The translations under genes were made by a program, and so were the position numbers. 32,367 bases of DNA, taken from Gammaproteobacteria bacterium (lineage in GTDB: Bacteria > Pseudomonadota > Gammaproteobacteria > Arenicellales > CAJQKF01). The notes beneath the pieces were generated by a model. The model did not search any database, was not told the DNA's origin, and saw only the letters and a list, made by a program, of their open reading frames with translations. This document shows, in pieces, positions 22,437-31,407 of this stretch (within the stretch, counting starts at the first letter, position 1; every line of letters begins with the position of its first letter). Location of the stretch: the NCBI GenBank assembly GCA_030429125.1, contig JAUIDF010000009.1, forward strand, positions 1 through 32,367. Direction: 5' to 3'.

Positions 22437-24791
22437 TCAACCGCGATCGTCGTCGGCGATCGCGCCGCTCGGGTAGAACTTGCTGTACCAACTCCAGTTG
22501 TGACTCTGGGTGAGCCAGTTGCGGTAGAACGGGTGGTTGAGGTGGTGGTCCCTGATCTCGAACCACCGCGAACCGATACCCTCGATCACCTGCATGGGGT
22601 CGATGCGGCCATCGTTGATCTCGAGATGGATGTGGGGATAGATCATCTCCGGCCGGGCACTGTTTTGTGTCACGTTGCCCGAGAGCCCCACGTTCGCGAT
22701 GACGTCACCCTTTCGAACCTTGGGTAGATTGCCCTGGCGAATGGCGCGGGTGGCGCGATCGAAGAGTGAGGCCGCGCGCAGGTTGTCGAGATCGAGGTCG
22801 GATTGACTCAGGGCTTCCATGGACTTTCCGAGAATGACCGATGCGTATCGCCGCAATGCCCTGTCGTATCCGCGCTCGGAGTCGTTGCCGAATTCGTTCA
22901 GCTCTTCGCGCGTGAGTAGCGGCTTGTAATTCGATCGTGTCGGTTCGCGCAGCAGGTGCATGTAAGTGACCTCGATGTTGTCCTGCGTCAACACCAGGTA
23001 GTTGCCGGCGCCGCCACGCTGGTAGCCCGCTCGCACGATGGTCCCGTCCATGACCGCGAGAACCGGCTCGCCCAGGTCACCGCCGATGTCCAGTCCCTCG
23101 TGCGAATAGCCGTTACGGCGCGCCTTGAACAGTCCCCACGGCTTGATGTCGTCGACTTCCAGGCTGTGCACGGGCAGGCCCATGCGGCCGAGGAACGGTC
23201 GCGCCTCTAGAACGCCTTCGGCGGCTTCGACCGCGGCGTAGGCATTGCGAAAGCGCGCCGCCTTGTAGACGAGGGAAAGCGCCACGCGGCGGGCGTTGGC
23301 ATCGCCCTCACTTGGCACGGAGAGATGCTCGTTGTCGGAAAACGCCTCGATGAACCGCTCCTCGCGCGTGGCGAGATTGTTTTCCTGCTCGATGTCGTTC
23401 GTTACCCACGATTCCGCTTCGCCCATCAGGCGGTCATTGGCGACGTCGCTGTACAGGCGCTGGTATCCCTCACCGCCGATGTGCAGCAGGTACAGGTGAA
23501 CCAGCGGCAGTTCCTGGGGGAGCTCCTCTGCCCCGTAGAGCAGGTCGAGCATCAGCAGGCGCAGTTCCAGAACGTTCCAGGTGCTGAAACGTTGTCGCTT
23601 CTCCTCGTAGAAGGCGCGGGTGAGATTGGTGGAGCTCCAGCCATAGGGCAGCTCGCGCAGCAGGGGACCGAGCCCGCCGGCGGCCAGCGACTCGAGGCGC
23701 TCGGCGCCGACGTCGCGAAAAATCGTATCGAGCATGTCGACGAACTTGTCCTGCTCGGCGTCCTCGGCGGCGATCAGGGCATTGCCCGCACCGACCACGG
23801 GCGTGTGCGCGGACAGCGACTGCACGATGGCGTCGACGCGGTGATCGTAGAACGCATTGGGTTCGGGTGGCTTGGGCAGGGTCACCCGCTCGACCAGGTC
23901 GGCGCGCCGGGTCGCATTGAAAATGGTATCCAGGCCCGGTGTCGCATTGTCCTCGCGGGCGATGGCGGCGACGGCCAGCACCATGTTCACGAAGCGCCGA
24001 TAGGCCTTCTCGTAGTCGCTTCCGAAATAAATGATGGTAGGGTCGCGCAGTCGGTTCTGGATCTTGTCGTTGGAGTAGGCCGGTTCGATTTCACGCACGG
24101 CCATCGCCTTCTTTTCCCTCAGGTAGGACAGCAGCTCGATGTCCCGATCGGCGTCGTCGAGACTGCGGGTGTAGATGGCATCCTCGATGTACCAGTCGGG
24201 CGAGAAGCTGGTCCATAACCAGGTCGGCAGGGTGGGGTCGACAGGATCGATGGCGACCGTCGTGTTGCTCAGTATGTTCCGGAACTGGTTCTCGAGCAGG
24301 GCGTCGTGTACCTGCTGTCGGCGCGGCTCGACGTAGAGCTCGTTGGCCGTGTAGAACATCGACGCCGCCGCCGCGATCATCATGATGGCGAGCGTGCCGA
24401 CCCACAGGGTCATCAGTCCGGAGCGTGTACGTACGCGCCGCATGTAGCGATGTTCGTCGTCGTCGGGCCGCACGCGCGGGAACATGAACCAGCGCTTGGG
24501 CAGGAGGACGACGTTGGGATCGATCAGTTCGGGCTTGAGGCCGTTTCGCTCGAGTTCCGTATCGAGGTCGGCGATGACCCGCAGGTTGCGGTGCGTCGGG
24601 AGCTGCAGGCCGGCGTCGTCGATCTGAAACTCGGGCGTCTCGCCGCCGCCCGCCTCGTCGTCATCGACCGAGTGCAGACCCTGGCGTGTCGTCGTCTGGA
24701 GCTTGGGTTCGTTCTTGATCAAGATCTTCTCGAATTCTACCGGCGGGTCTGGTGTTCGCCGATGGATGGTCGAATCCGGTCGTGCCCCCAC
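22437..24791 (-). CDS. Membrane-anchored M23 (LytM-like) peptidase-domain protein
   Basis: A 784-residue protein. Residues 1-122 are polar and probably cytoplasmic. One membrane helix spans about 124-147 (LMTLWVGTLAIMMIAAAASM). A long periplasmic region of about 400 residues with no recognised domain follows. The LytM domain starts near 560: HEGLDIG gives H564 and D568, TYMHL gives H612, and PHIHLEIN gives H720 and H722, so the zinc and catalytic set is intact. About 80 residues are inserted between H612 and VRKGDVIANVG. Family members cut peptidoglycan cross-links or activate amidases. The start is a GTG at 24791 with AGGG nearby; the exact start is uncertain. tRNA-Arg follows on the same strand. 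Confidence 0.85.
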   Translation of the reverse strand: MGARPDSTIHRRTPDPPVEFEKILIKNEPKLQTTTRQGLHSVDDDEAGGGETPEFQIDDAGLQLPTHRNLRVIADLDTELERNGLKPELIDPNVVLLPKRWFMFPRVRPDDDEHRYMRRVRTRSGLMTLWVGTLAIMMIAAAASMFYTANELYVEPRRQQVHDALLENQFRNILSNTTVAIDPVDPTLPTWLWTSFSPDWYIEDAIYTRSLDDADRDIELLSYLREKKAMAVREIEPAYSNDKIQNRLRDPTIIYFGSDYEKAYRRFVNMVLAVAAIAREDNATPGLDTIFNATRRADLVERVTLPKPPEPNAFYDHRVDAIVQSLSAHTPVVGAGNALIAAEDAEQDKFVDMLDTIFRDVGAERLESLAAGGLGPLLRELPYGWSSTNLTRAFYEEKRQRFSTWNVLELRLLMLDLLYGAEELPQELPLVHLYLLHIGGEGYQRLYSDVANDRLMGEAESWVTNDIEQENNLATREERFIEAFSDNEHLSVPSEGDANARRVALSLVYKAARFRNAYAAVEAAEGVLEARPFLGRMGLPVHSLEVDDIKPWGLFKARRNGYSHEGLDIGGDLGEPVLAVMDGTIVRAGYQRGGAGNYLVLTQDNIEVTYMHLLREPTRSNYKPLLTREELNEFGNDSERGYDRALRRYASVILGKSMEALSQSDLDLDNLRAASLFDRATRAIRQGNLPKVRKGDVIANVGLSGNVTQNSARPEMIYPHIHLEINDGRIDPMQVIEGIGSRWFEIRDHHLNHPFYRNWLTQSHNWSWYSKFYPSGAIADDDRG

Positions 24792-24868
24792 AACGGCCCT
24801 GCGGCCGTCGGTACGCTGCCCCCGGCCTGACGCCCGGAATCGCCGGATACGTCTTGTTGTTTGTTATA

Positions 24869-24899
24869 AGTATAAACGTCCATTATCTCACTTTTGCAA
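24869..24899 (-). promoter_or_regulatory. Candidate promoter of the M23-type gene
   Basis: An AT-rich patch. On the minus strand TTGCAA (24899-24894) precedes TTTATA (24876-24871, 17-bp spacer) or TATACT (24874-24869, 19-bp spacer). It lies about 80 bp before the GTG start. Confidence 0.45.
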
Positions 24900-24934
24900 G
24901 GGCGGGTGAACTGGGTCGTGCCGGCCGCGAGGCA

Positions 24935-26530
24935 TCAGAATCCGGCCGCGCAGCCGTCCTTGCGGGCATCGCTGGCGCCCTGGTAGCCCGCCGCGGTGGC
25001 GACGATCGCCTGGGCACCCCCGAACAGGCCGTGAGGCGGCGCCCGATCGACGAGGTGGCCGCGTGCCGCGAGTCCGTCGGCCGCCTCTTCGCTGACGCCG
25101 GCCTCGAGCGCCACGTCGAGGCCGTCGCCCACGAACCAGCGCGGCGCGTCGAGCGCCGCCTGCAGGTTCTGGCCGAAATCCTCCAGCCGGCTGACCAGTT
25201 GCAGGTGCCCCTGCGGCTGCATGTGGCCGCCCATGACGCCGATGGCGCTCAGCGACTTGCCGCCGCGGGTGAGAAATCCTGGGATGATGGTATGAAAGGG
25301 CCGACGGCCGCCGGCGACGCAATTGGCGTGTGCCGGGTCGAGGACGAACCCCGCCCCGCGATTGTGCAGGCTGATGCCTGTGCCGGGCACCACGACCCCG
25401 GAGCCGAAGCCCTGGAAGTTGGACTGGATCATCGAGATCATGGTGCCGTCGGCGTCCGCGGCGCACAGGTATACGGTGCCGTGATCGGCTGGCGGCAGGG
25501 CGTCGGGTGCCCGGGCCGATGCGGGGTCGATGCTGTCCGCGAGGCGTTGCAGTCGCCCGGTGTCGAGCAGGTCGGCCACCGCCACGCGCATGTGGTCGGG
25601 ATCCGCGACGTGTTCGAGGGCGTCGGCGAAGCCGAGTTTCATCGCTTCGATGCCGAGGTGCATGGCCTCGGCCGAATCCGGATCGTGGCGACCCACGTCG
25701 AGACGGGACAGGATGCCCAGTGCGATCAGGGCGGCCATGCCTTGTCCGTTCGGCGGCAGTTCGTGGACTTCCAGCGACCGGTAGCGCACCGCGACCGGAT
25801 CCACCCATGTCCCGCGGTGGCTGGCCAGGTCCTCGCGGGTCATGGCGGCGTCGTGACGGGCGGCGTCGCCGGCGATCGCCGCGGCGAGCTCGCCCCGGTA
25901 GAAGGCCTCGCCACGGGTTCGCGCGATCGCTTCGAGTGAATCGGCGGCCGCGGCATTGGTGAACAGCGCCCCCACCCCGGGGGCGCCGCCGCCCGGCATG
26001 AACGTATCGCGAAAGCCGTCCAGGTGTTGGTACCGTTCGATCGATGCCGACCACAGGTGCTGGATCACGGGCGTGACGGCGTAGCCGTCGCGCGCATAGT
26101 GCACGCCCGCCTCGAACAGTGACTCGAAGGGCAGCTTGCCGAACCGTTGCGACAGGGCGACCCACGTGTCCACCGCGCCGGGAACCGTGACTGCCTCCCA
26201 GCCCACCGCCGGCATTGCCGACAGGGTCGAGAATCGATCGCGAGACCAGGCGGCCGGCGCACGCCCCGATCCGTTATATCCGTACAGCTGGTTGTCGCGA
26301 CTGACGATGGCAAAGGCGTCGCTGCCGATGCCGTTGCCGGTGGGTTCCACCACGGTGAGGCAGATCGCGGCGGCCAGCGCGGCATCGACGGCGTTGCCGC
26401 CGCGGCGCATGGCATCGATACCGGCCTGGGTGGCCAGTGGCTGCGATGTCGCCACGATATTGCGGGCGTGAACGTCCGAGCGTCGACTCGGATAGGCGAA
26501 AAGGTCGGGACGGATGTAGGCGATCGACAT
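24935..26530 (-). CDS. Gamma-glutamyltransferase family protein (YwrD-like)
   Basis: A 531-residue Ntn-hydrolase of the gamma-glutamyltranspeptidase family. The N-terminal part has NIVATSQPLATQAGIDAMRR, GGNAVDAALAAA and VEPTGNGIGSDAF. The autoprocessing site is DHGTVYLCAADADG, with T352 as the expected nucleophile that becomes the small-subunit N-terminus. NFQGFGSGVVVPGTG and LHNRGAGF follow. These enzymes transfer or hydrolyse gamma-glutamyl groups. No signal peptide is visible, so this copy is probably cytoplasmic, like YwrD-type proteins, and its substrate may differ from glutathione. The ATG at 26530 is preferred to a TTG 6 bp upstream. A perfect TATAAT lies 54 bp upstream. It is divergent from ghrA. 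Confidence 0.92.
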   Translation of the reverse strand: MSIAYIRPDLFAYPSRRSDVHARNIVATSQPLATQAGIDAMRRGGNAVDAALAAAICLTVVEPTGNGIGSDAFAIVSRDNQLYGYNGSGRAPAAWSRDRFSTLSAMPAVGWEAVTVPGAVDTWVALSQRFGKLPFESLFEAGVHYARDGYAVTPVIQHLWSASIERYQHLDGFRDTFMPGGGAPGVGALFTNAAAADSLEAIARTRGEAFYRGELAAAIAGDAARHDAAMTREDLASHRGTWVDPVAVRYRSLEVHELPPNGQGMAALIALGILSRLDVGRHDPDSAEAMHLGIEAMKLGFADALEHVADPDHMRVAVADLLDTGRLQRLADSIDPASARAPDALPPADHGTVYLCAADADGTMISMIQSNFQGFGSGVVVPGTGISLHNRGAGFVLDPAHANCVAGGRRPFHTIIPGFLTRGGKSLSAIGVMGGHMQPQGHLQLVSRLEDFGQNLQAALDAPRWFVGDGLDVALEAGVSEEAADGLAARGHLVDRAPPHGLFGGAQAIVATAAGYQGASDARKDGCAAGF

Positions 26531-26583
26531 GGGCAAGGGGTCAGCTGGAGAAGGGGGTGGCTCCGGTGTCGGAGACGCGCTGC

Positions 26584-26589
26584 ATTATA
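26584..26589 (-). promoter_or_regulatory. TATAAT -10 element for the gamma-glutamyltransferase gene
   Basis: A perfect TATAAT on the minus strand (26589-26584), 54 bp before the ATG at 26530. No good -35 was found at the expected spacing. Confidence 0.4.
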
Positions 26590-26658
26590 GGTCACGAAAG
26601 CGTCCATGCGGGCCGGGTTCTTACGCAGTCCGGTCGCGTGGCGAGTTACAATGGCGCC

Positions 26659-27585
26659 ATGTCCATTCTGTTTACCGGCAACGACGAAGACATCGATGTG
26701 TGGATGCGCGAGATTCGCGCGGCGGCACCCGGCATCGACCTGAGGCGGCCCGCCCAGATCGACGACCCGGGGTCAGTGCGTTTTGCCATCGTTGGACGCA
26801 CCCGCCCGGGCGAGCTGCGTGACTATCCCAACCTCGAGGCGATCCTGTCGATGTGGGCCGGGGTCGAGCACCTGCTCGCCGACGAAACCGTTCCCGATCA
26901 TCTACCCATCGTCCGCATGGCGGAGCCTTCGCTGACGCGGGGCATGGTGGAATACGTCTGCTGTCACGTGCTCAACACGCTGTTGCGTACCGACCGCTAC
27001 GACACGGATCGCTGGGACCACCCGCAACGGCTCGCGCCTCGGTTCGCACCCGACTGGCCAGTGGGCATCATGGGCATGGGCGTGCTTGGCAGTGCCTGCG
27101 CCCGGGCGCTTGCCGGTCTCGGCTTCCCCGTGAACGGCTACAGCCGAACACCGTCCGACGTCGCCGGGGTGCGCGGATTTTCAGGGCCCGAGCAGCTTGG
27201 GGCGTTTCTCGGCGCCTCGCAGGTCCTGGTCTTGCTGCTGCCGAACACGTCCGGCACGCGCGACATCCTCAATCGCGATACCCTGTCGCGCCTGCCCCCG
27301 GGGGCCGCGATCATCAATGCCGGCCGCGGAGAGCTGATCGACGACGAGGCGCTGCTTGGCGCGCTGGACAGCGGACATGTCGAACGCGCCGTTCTCGACG
27401 TGTTTCGCGACGAGCCGCTTGCCGATGATCATCCCTACTGGTCGCATCCGTCCGTGACCGTCACGCCGCACCTCGCCAGCATTACCAATCCCCGCACCGC
27501 GGCGCCGGTGCTGGCCAGGAACCTGGCACGGCTCGAGAGCGGAGAGCCGGCGGAGCCGCTCGTGGACCGGGGCCGTGGCTACTGA
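26659..27585 (+). CDS. ghrA: Glyoxylate/hydroxypyruvate reductase A
   Basis: A 308-residue D-2-hydroxyacid dehydrogenase, close to the usual GhrA length. It reduces glyoxylate and hydroxypyruvate with NAD(P)H. The segment VRMAEPSLTRGMVEYV, the nucleotide-binding GIMGMGVLGSACARAL (136-151) and NAGRGELIDDEAL (R223) are clear. LDVFRDEPL (E252) and TPHLASITNP (H271) supply the rest of the catalytic Arg-Glu-His set. The ATG at 26659 has no Shine-Dalgarno, and TACAAT lies only 6 bp upstream, so the message may be leaderless. The gene is followed after 54 bp by a DMT permease gene. Confidence 0.9.
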   Translation: MSILFTGNDEDIDVWMREIRAAAPGIDLRRPAQIDDPGSVRFAIVGRTRPGELRDYPNLEAILSMWAGVEHLLADETVPDHLPIVRMAEPSLTRGMVEYVCCHVLNTLLRTDRYDTDRWDHPQRLAPRFAPDWPVGIMGMGVLGSACARALAGLGFPVNGYSRTPSDVAGVRGFSGPEQLGAFLGASQVLVLLLPNTSGTRDILNRDTLSRLPPGAAIINAGRGELIDDEALLGALDSGHVERAVLDVFRDEPLADDHPYWSHPSVTVTPHLASITNPRTAAPVLARNLARLESGEPAEPLVDRGRGY

Positions 27586-27639
27586 ACCTCGCCAGTCGCG
27601 GCGGGCCCGCCGCGCCGGCGCCTGACCCAGGGCGCGTCC

Positions 27640-28521
27640 GTGCATCCCGACATCGTGGCGCGACTCGCGCCCGCGCTGTTCGTGTTGTTATGGAGCACCG
27701 GCTACATCGCCGCCAAGTGGGGACTGCCCTATGCCGAGCCGGCCACGTTCCTGTTCCTTCGCTTCGTCGTTGCCGCCGCGCTGCTGGCAATCCTGGTGCG
27801 CTGGCGGCGCGCGCCGATGCCCCGCCGTGCGCGCGATATCGGCCATCTCGCGGTCACCGGCATCCTGGTGCACGGCATCTACCTGGGCGGCGTGTTCGTG
27901 GCCATCGAGTCGGGGATCAACGCCGGCGTCGCGGCGCTCATCGTCGGCATCCAGCCGCTGCTGACCGCGGTCATGGTCGGTCCGTTTCTCGGCGAAGTCG
28001 TCACGCGCCGGCAGTGGATCGGCTTTGCCGCCGGACTGGCCGGCGTGTTCCTGGTCGTGTTCGGCAGGTTCGATGTCACCGGACAGCACCTCGCGGGGCT
28101 GTCGCTTTGTATTGCCTCGCTCGTTGCCATCAGCATCGGCGCCGTGTACCAGAAGCGTTACGGCGCCGACATGGACCTGCTGTCCGGCTCGCTGGTGCAG
28201 TTCGTCGCCGCCGCCGTGTTCATCGGCGTCTTCGCACTGGCCTTCGAGACGGGTCGCATCGAGTGGCACCCCCGGTTCTGGATGGCGCTCGCGTGGTTGT
28301 GCCTGGTGCTCTCCATCGGCGCCGTCACGCTGCTCATGTGGCTGATTCGCCGTGGCGCCGCCTCGCGTATCGCCAGCCTGTTCTATCTCGTGCCGCCGCT
28401 GGTCGCGGTGGAGGCATGGCTGCTGTTCGGCGAGACACTCGACGGCGCCGCCATGGCCGGTATGGTCCTGTGTGCCGGCGGCGTTTGGCTGGTGCTGAAA
28501 CCCGGTGCGCCGCCGAGATGA
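27640..28521 (+). CDS. DMT superfamily (EamA) transporter
   Basis: A 293-residue inner-membrane protein of about ten helices. It starts with LWSTGYIAAKWGLPYAEPAT, a very common EamA opening. AIESGINAGVAALIVGIQPLL marks the end of the first repeat, and SRIASLFYLVPPLVAVEAWL with GETL marks the end of the second. It is the third DMT-type carrier in the window. The start is GTG at 27640. The stop overlaps the ATG of the alkB-like gene as ATGA, so the two are translationally coupled. The substrate is unknown. Confidence 0.9.
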   Translation: MHPDIVARLAPALFVLLWSTGYIAAKWGLPYAEPATFLFLRFVVAAALLAILVRWRRAPMPRRARDIGHLAVTGILVHGIYLGGVFVAIESGINAGVAALIVGIQPLLTAVMVGPFLGEVVTRRQWIGFAAGLAGVFLVVFGRFDVTGQHLAGLSLCIASLVAISIGAVYQKRYGADMDLLSGSLVQFVAAAVFIGVFALAFETGRIEWHPRFWMALAWLCLVLSIGAVTLLMWLIRRGAASRIASLFYLVPPLVAVEAWLLFGETLDGAAMAGMVLCAGGVWLVLKPGAPPR

Positions 28522-29141
28522 CGCATCGCGCCGTCCAGCGGTCGTTGTTCGGGCAGTCGCGGTCCGCGGGCGGCGAGTATCTCGACGGGCTCCTCGCCTA
28601 CCTTCCGGCGCTGTTCGACGAGGCCGGAGCCGATGATCTGTTTGACCAGCTGCGGAGTGAAGTTGTGTGGCGACAGCCCCGGATAAGGCTTTTCGGACGG
28701 GACGTGAAATCGCCGCGGCTGGCGGCCTGGCACGGAGATCCGGATGCGGTATACACGTACTCGGGCCTGCGAAACGAGCCGCTGCCCTGGACGGAGCCCC
28801 TGGTGGCGGTGCGCCGCCGGGTGGAAGTCGCCGCCGGGGCGCGTTTCAACTCCGTGCTGCTCAACTTTTACCGGGACGGCGACGACGCCATGGGTTGGCA
28901 CAGCGATGACGAGCCGACGCTGCATCCCGAGGCGCCGATCGCCTCGCTCAGCCTGGGTTGCGAACGACGATTCAGCCTGAAGCACAGACGCCTGAAGAAT
29001 TCGCGACTGGACTTGCACCTGGGGCACGGTTCGCTGCTCATCATGCGCGCGCCGATGCAGCGCGACTGGCGACACGCGCTGCCCCGGGCGCGCGGTGTTC
29101 ACGATGGCCGCATCAATCTCACCTTCAGGTGCGTGGCATGA
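28518..29141 (+). CDS. alkB: AlkB-like Fe(II)/2-oxoglutarate dioxygenase
   Basis: A 207-residue dioxygenase that should oxidatively demethylate alkylated bases in nucleic acid. The iron ligands are H128 and D130 (MGWHSDDE) and H186 (DWRHALPR). R198 and R204 in GRINLTFR bind 2-oxoglutarate. RFNSVLLNFYRDGDD and SLSLGCERRFSLKH are typical of the AlkB homologues closest to human ALKBH2/3, rather than of E. coli AlkB itself. ATG 28518 overlaps the preceding stop and its own stop overlaps the rarA start (ATGA both times). The neighbouring rarA suggests a joint DNA-damage role. Confidence 0.93.
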   Translation: MTHRAVQRSLFGQSRSAGGEYLDGLLAYLPALFDEAGADDLFDQLRSEVVWRQPRIRLFGRDVKSPRLAAWHGDPDAVYTYSGLRNEPLPWTEPLVAVRRRVEVAAGARFNSVLLNFYRDGDDAMGWHSDDEPTLHPEAPIASLSLGCERRFSLKHRRLKNSRLDLHLGHGSLLIMRAPMQRDWRHALPRARGVHDGRINLTFRCVA

Positions 29142-30442
29142 ATGAGATGACGACCCGACCGCTGGCCGACCGAATGCGGCCGCGCAGCCTCGAGGAATTC
29201 GTCGGACAATCGCAATTGCTCGCACCCGGCCGGGCGCTTCGCGCGGCCGCCGAGGGCGGACGGCTCGCGTCGATGATCCTGTGGGGGCCGCCGGGCACGG
29301 GCAAGACGACGCTGGCGCGGATCCTGGCAAGCCACGCCGGACTCGCCTTCGACACGCTTTCCGCGGTGACGGATGGCGTGCGCGAGGTGCGGCGCGTGGT
29401 GGAGGAGGCGCGCCAGCGGGATACCGGTACACTGCTGTTCGTCGACGAGGTGCATCGCTTCAACAAGTCGCAACAGGATGCCTTCCTGCCGCATCTCGAG
29501 TCCGGGTTGCTGGTGTTGATCGGTGCGACCACCGAGAATCCGGCCTTCGCCCTGAACAACGCCCTGTTATCGCGGGCGAGCGTGCACGTGCTCGAGCCGT
29601 TGACGGCGGACGACTTGCGCGCGATCGCCCAGGGCGCCCTCGACGATGCCGAACGCGGCCTCGCGGGCGACGGGATCACGCTCGAGGCGTCGGCCATGGA
29701 CGCGCTGGTGAGCGCCGCCGACGGAGACGCCCGCCGCCTGCTCAACCTGCTGGAGACCGCGGCGATGCTGGGGCGCCGGCGCGCGGACCCGGCGGTCGTG
29801 GACGTCGCCTGTGTTGCGGAGGCCGCCAGTGCCTCCGTGCGACGGTTCGACCGCGGCGGTGACGTGTTTCACGACCTGACGTCGGCGCTGCACAAGTCGA
29901 TTCGCGGCTCGAATCCGGACGCCGCCCTGTACTGGGTCGCGAGGTTGCTCGACGGCGGCTGTGATCCGCTCTACATCGCCCGGCGCCTGGTCAGGATCGC
30001 CAGCGAGGACGTGGGCAATGCCGACCCGCGCGCGCTGCCACTGGCGGTAGCCGCAGCCGACGCCTATCAGCGCCTGGGCAGCCCCGAGGGCGAACTGGCA
30101 CTGGCACAGGCGGCGGTCTACCTGGCGGTGGCCGCCAAGAGCAACGCGGTCTACACCGCGTTCAACGCCGCGCGCGAGGACGCGCGACGCCTCGGCACGG
30201 CGCCGGTGCCTCACCATCTGCGCAACGCGCCAACCCGGTTGTCGCAGAGCCTGGGGCATGGTCGCGGTTACCGGTACGCCCACGACGAGCCGGGCGGCTA
30301 CGCGGCGGGCGAGCACTACTTCCCGCAAGGCATGTCGCGCCGCTACTACGAGCCCGTCGATCGGGGCATGGAGTCGAAGATCCGGGACAAACTGGGGCAC
30401 CTGCGGGCGCTGGACGAAAAGTCGCCGGAGCGTCGCAAGTGA
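29138..30442 (+). CDS. rarA: Replication-associated recombination protein A (MgsA/RarA AAA+ ATPase)
   Basis: A 434-residue AAA+ protein acting at stalled replication forks. Near the N-terminus are PLADRMRPRSLEEFVGQ and the Walker A motif GPPGTGKT (50-57). Walker B is LLFVDEVHRFNKSQQD (D103, E104), and sensor 1 is GATTENPAF. The C-terminal tetramerisation part shows DALYWVARLLDGG-type sequence (DAALYWVARLLDGGCDP) and RRLVRIASEDVGNADP. The length is normal. ATG 29138 overlaps the alkB stop and its stop overlaps the birA GTG. In many gammaproteobacteria rarA follows lolA; here it follows alkB instead. Confidence 0.96.
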   Translation: MNEMTTRPLADRMRPRSLEEFVGQSQLLAPGRALRAAAEGGRLASMILWGPPGTGKTTLARILASHAGLAFDTLSAVTDGVREVRRVVEEARQRDTGTLLFVDEVHRFNKSQQDAFLPHLESGLLVLIGATTENPAFALNNALLSRASVHVLEPLTADDLRAIAQGALDDAERGLAGDGITLEASAMDALVSAADGDARRLLNLLETAAMLGRRRADPAVVDVACVAEAASASVRRFDRGGDVFHDLTSALHKSIRGSNPDAALYWVARLLDGGCDPLYIARRLVRIASEDVGNADPRALPLAVAAADAYQRLGSPEGELALAQAAVYLAVAAKSNAVYTAFNAAREDARRLGTAPVPHHLRNAPTRLSQSLGHGRGYRYAHDEPGGYAAGEHYFPQGMSRRYYEPVDRGMESKIRDKLGHLRALDEKSPERRK

Positions 30443-31407
30443 GTGACGTTTCGCGCAAGCTGGTCGAGCAACTGGCCGCCGGCGGCTTCGTTTCCGGTGA
30501 GCACATGGCGGCCAGCCTGGGCGTGTCGCGCGCCGCGGTGAACCAGCACGTGGCGCGGCTGCGCGATCGGGGCGTGGTCGTTCACAGCGTGCGTGGACGA
30601 GGTTACCGGCTCGAGCGTCCCCTCGAATTGCTGGACGAAACGCTGATCCGGGCCGGGCTCGGCGCGCGCGCGGCCAGGCAGCTGGCCATGATCGAGGTGC
30701 TCGACGCCGTGCCCAGCACCAATCGCACCCTGCGCGAGGCGCGTGCCGGCGGCCGCGCCATCGACGCCTGCTTCGCCGAGTACCAGGGAGAGGGCCGCGG
30801 CCGACGCGGACGCACCTGGGTGGCCGCGGCCTACGGCAGTATCCTGATGTCGCTTGCCCACGAATTGCCCGGCGGGCCGGCCGCTAGCGCCGGCTTGAGC
30901 CTGGCGGCCGGCATCGCCGCCGCGCGCGCCGCGGGTCGGTGTGGCTGCCCCGATGTGGCGCTGAAATGGCCGAACGATCTCATGCTTGGCGGTGCCAAGT
31001 GCGGCGGCATCCTGGTCGAGATCGCGGGCGAACTGGGCGAGCGCTGTCACGCCATCGTGGGGGTGGGCATCAATGTCACCATGCCGTCCGCGCTCGCGGC
31101 ATCCGTGGGCCAGCCGGTGGCCGCACTGGCCGACCATGCCGTCGGCGCGGTGTCGCGCAACCAGCTCGCCGCGGCACTGGCGTCGGCGCTGGTGGAGGTC
31201 CTCGGTGATTTCAACCGCGACGGATTCGCGCCGTTCGTCAGGGAATGGACCACGCTTCACGCCAGCCAGGACGCGCCCGTTCGCGTGGTGCTCGGCGAGG
31301 AAACCATTACCGGCACGGCCCGCGGCGTCGCCGACGACGGGGCCCTGTTGATCGAGACCGGCGCCGGTGCCGTGCGCCGGATCACTACCGGGGAGGTGAT
31401 GTCGTGA
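30439..31407 (+). CDS. birA: Biotin-[acetyl-CoA-carboxylase] ligase and biotin repressor
   Basis: A 322-residue BirA. It attaches biotin to the biotin carboxyl carrier protein and, because the N-terminal winged helix (residues 1-60, SGEHMAASLGVSRAAVNQHV) is present, probably also represses biotin genes. The ligase domain has VPSTN (91-95), the adenylate-binding loop GEGRGRRGRTW (117-127) and KWPNDL (176-181). KCGGILVE follows. A small C-terminal domain ends the protein. The start is GTG 30439, overlapping the rarA stop as GTGA. The coaX start overlaps its stop the same way. birA next to coaX is a common cofactor-gene pair. Confidence 0.95.
   Translation: MSDVSRKLVEQLAAGGFVSGEHMAASLGVSRAAVNQHVARLRDRGVVVHSVRGRGYRLERPLELLDETLIRAGLGARAARQLAMIEVLDAVPSTNRTLREARAGGRAIDACFAEYQGEGRGRRGRTWVAAAYGSILMSLAHELPGGPAASAGLSLAAGIAAARAAGRCGCPDVALKWPNDLMLGGAKCGGILVEIAGELGERCHAIVGVGINVTMPSALAASVGQPVAALADHAVGAVSRNQLAAALASALVEVLGDFNRDGFAPFVREWTTLHASQDAPVRVVLGEETITGTARGVADDGALLIETGAGAVRRITTGEVMS

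Noticed and set aside
24793-24808. Palindrome ACGGCCCTGCGGCCGT before the M23-type gene as a terminator or operator
   Set aside because: It has no T-run and sits immediately before the GTG start. GC-only dyads are common in this DNA.
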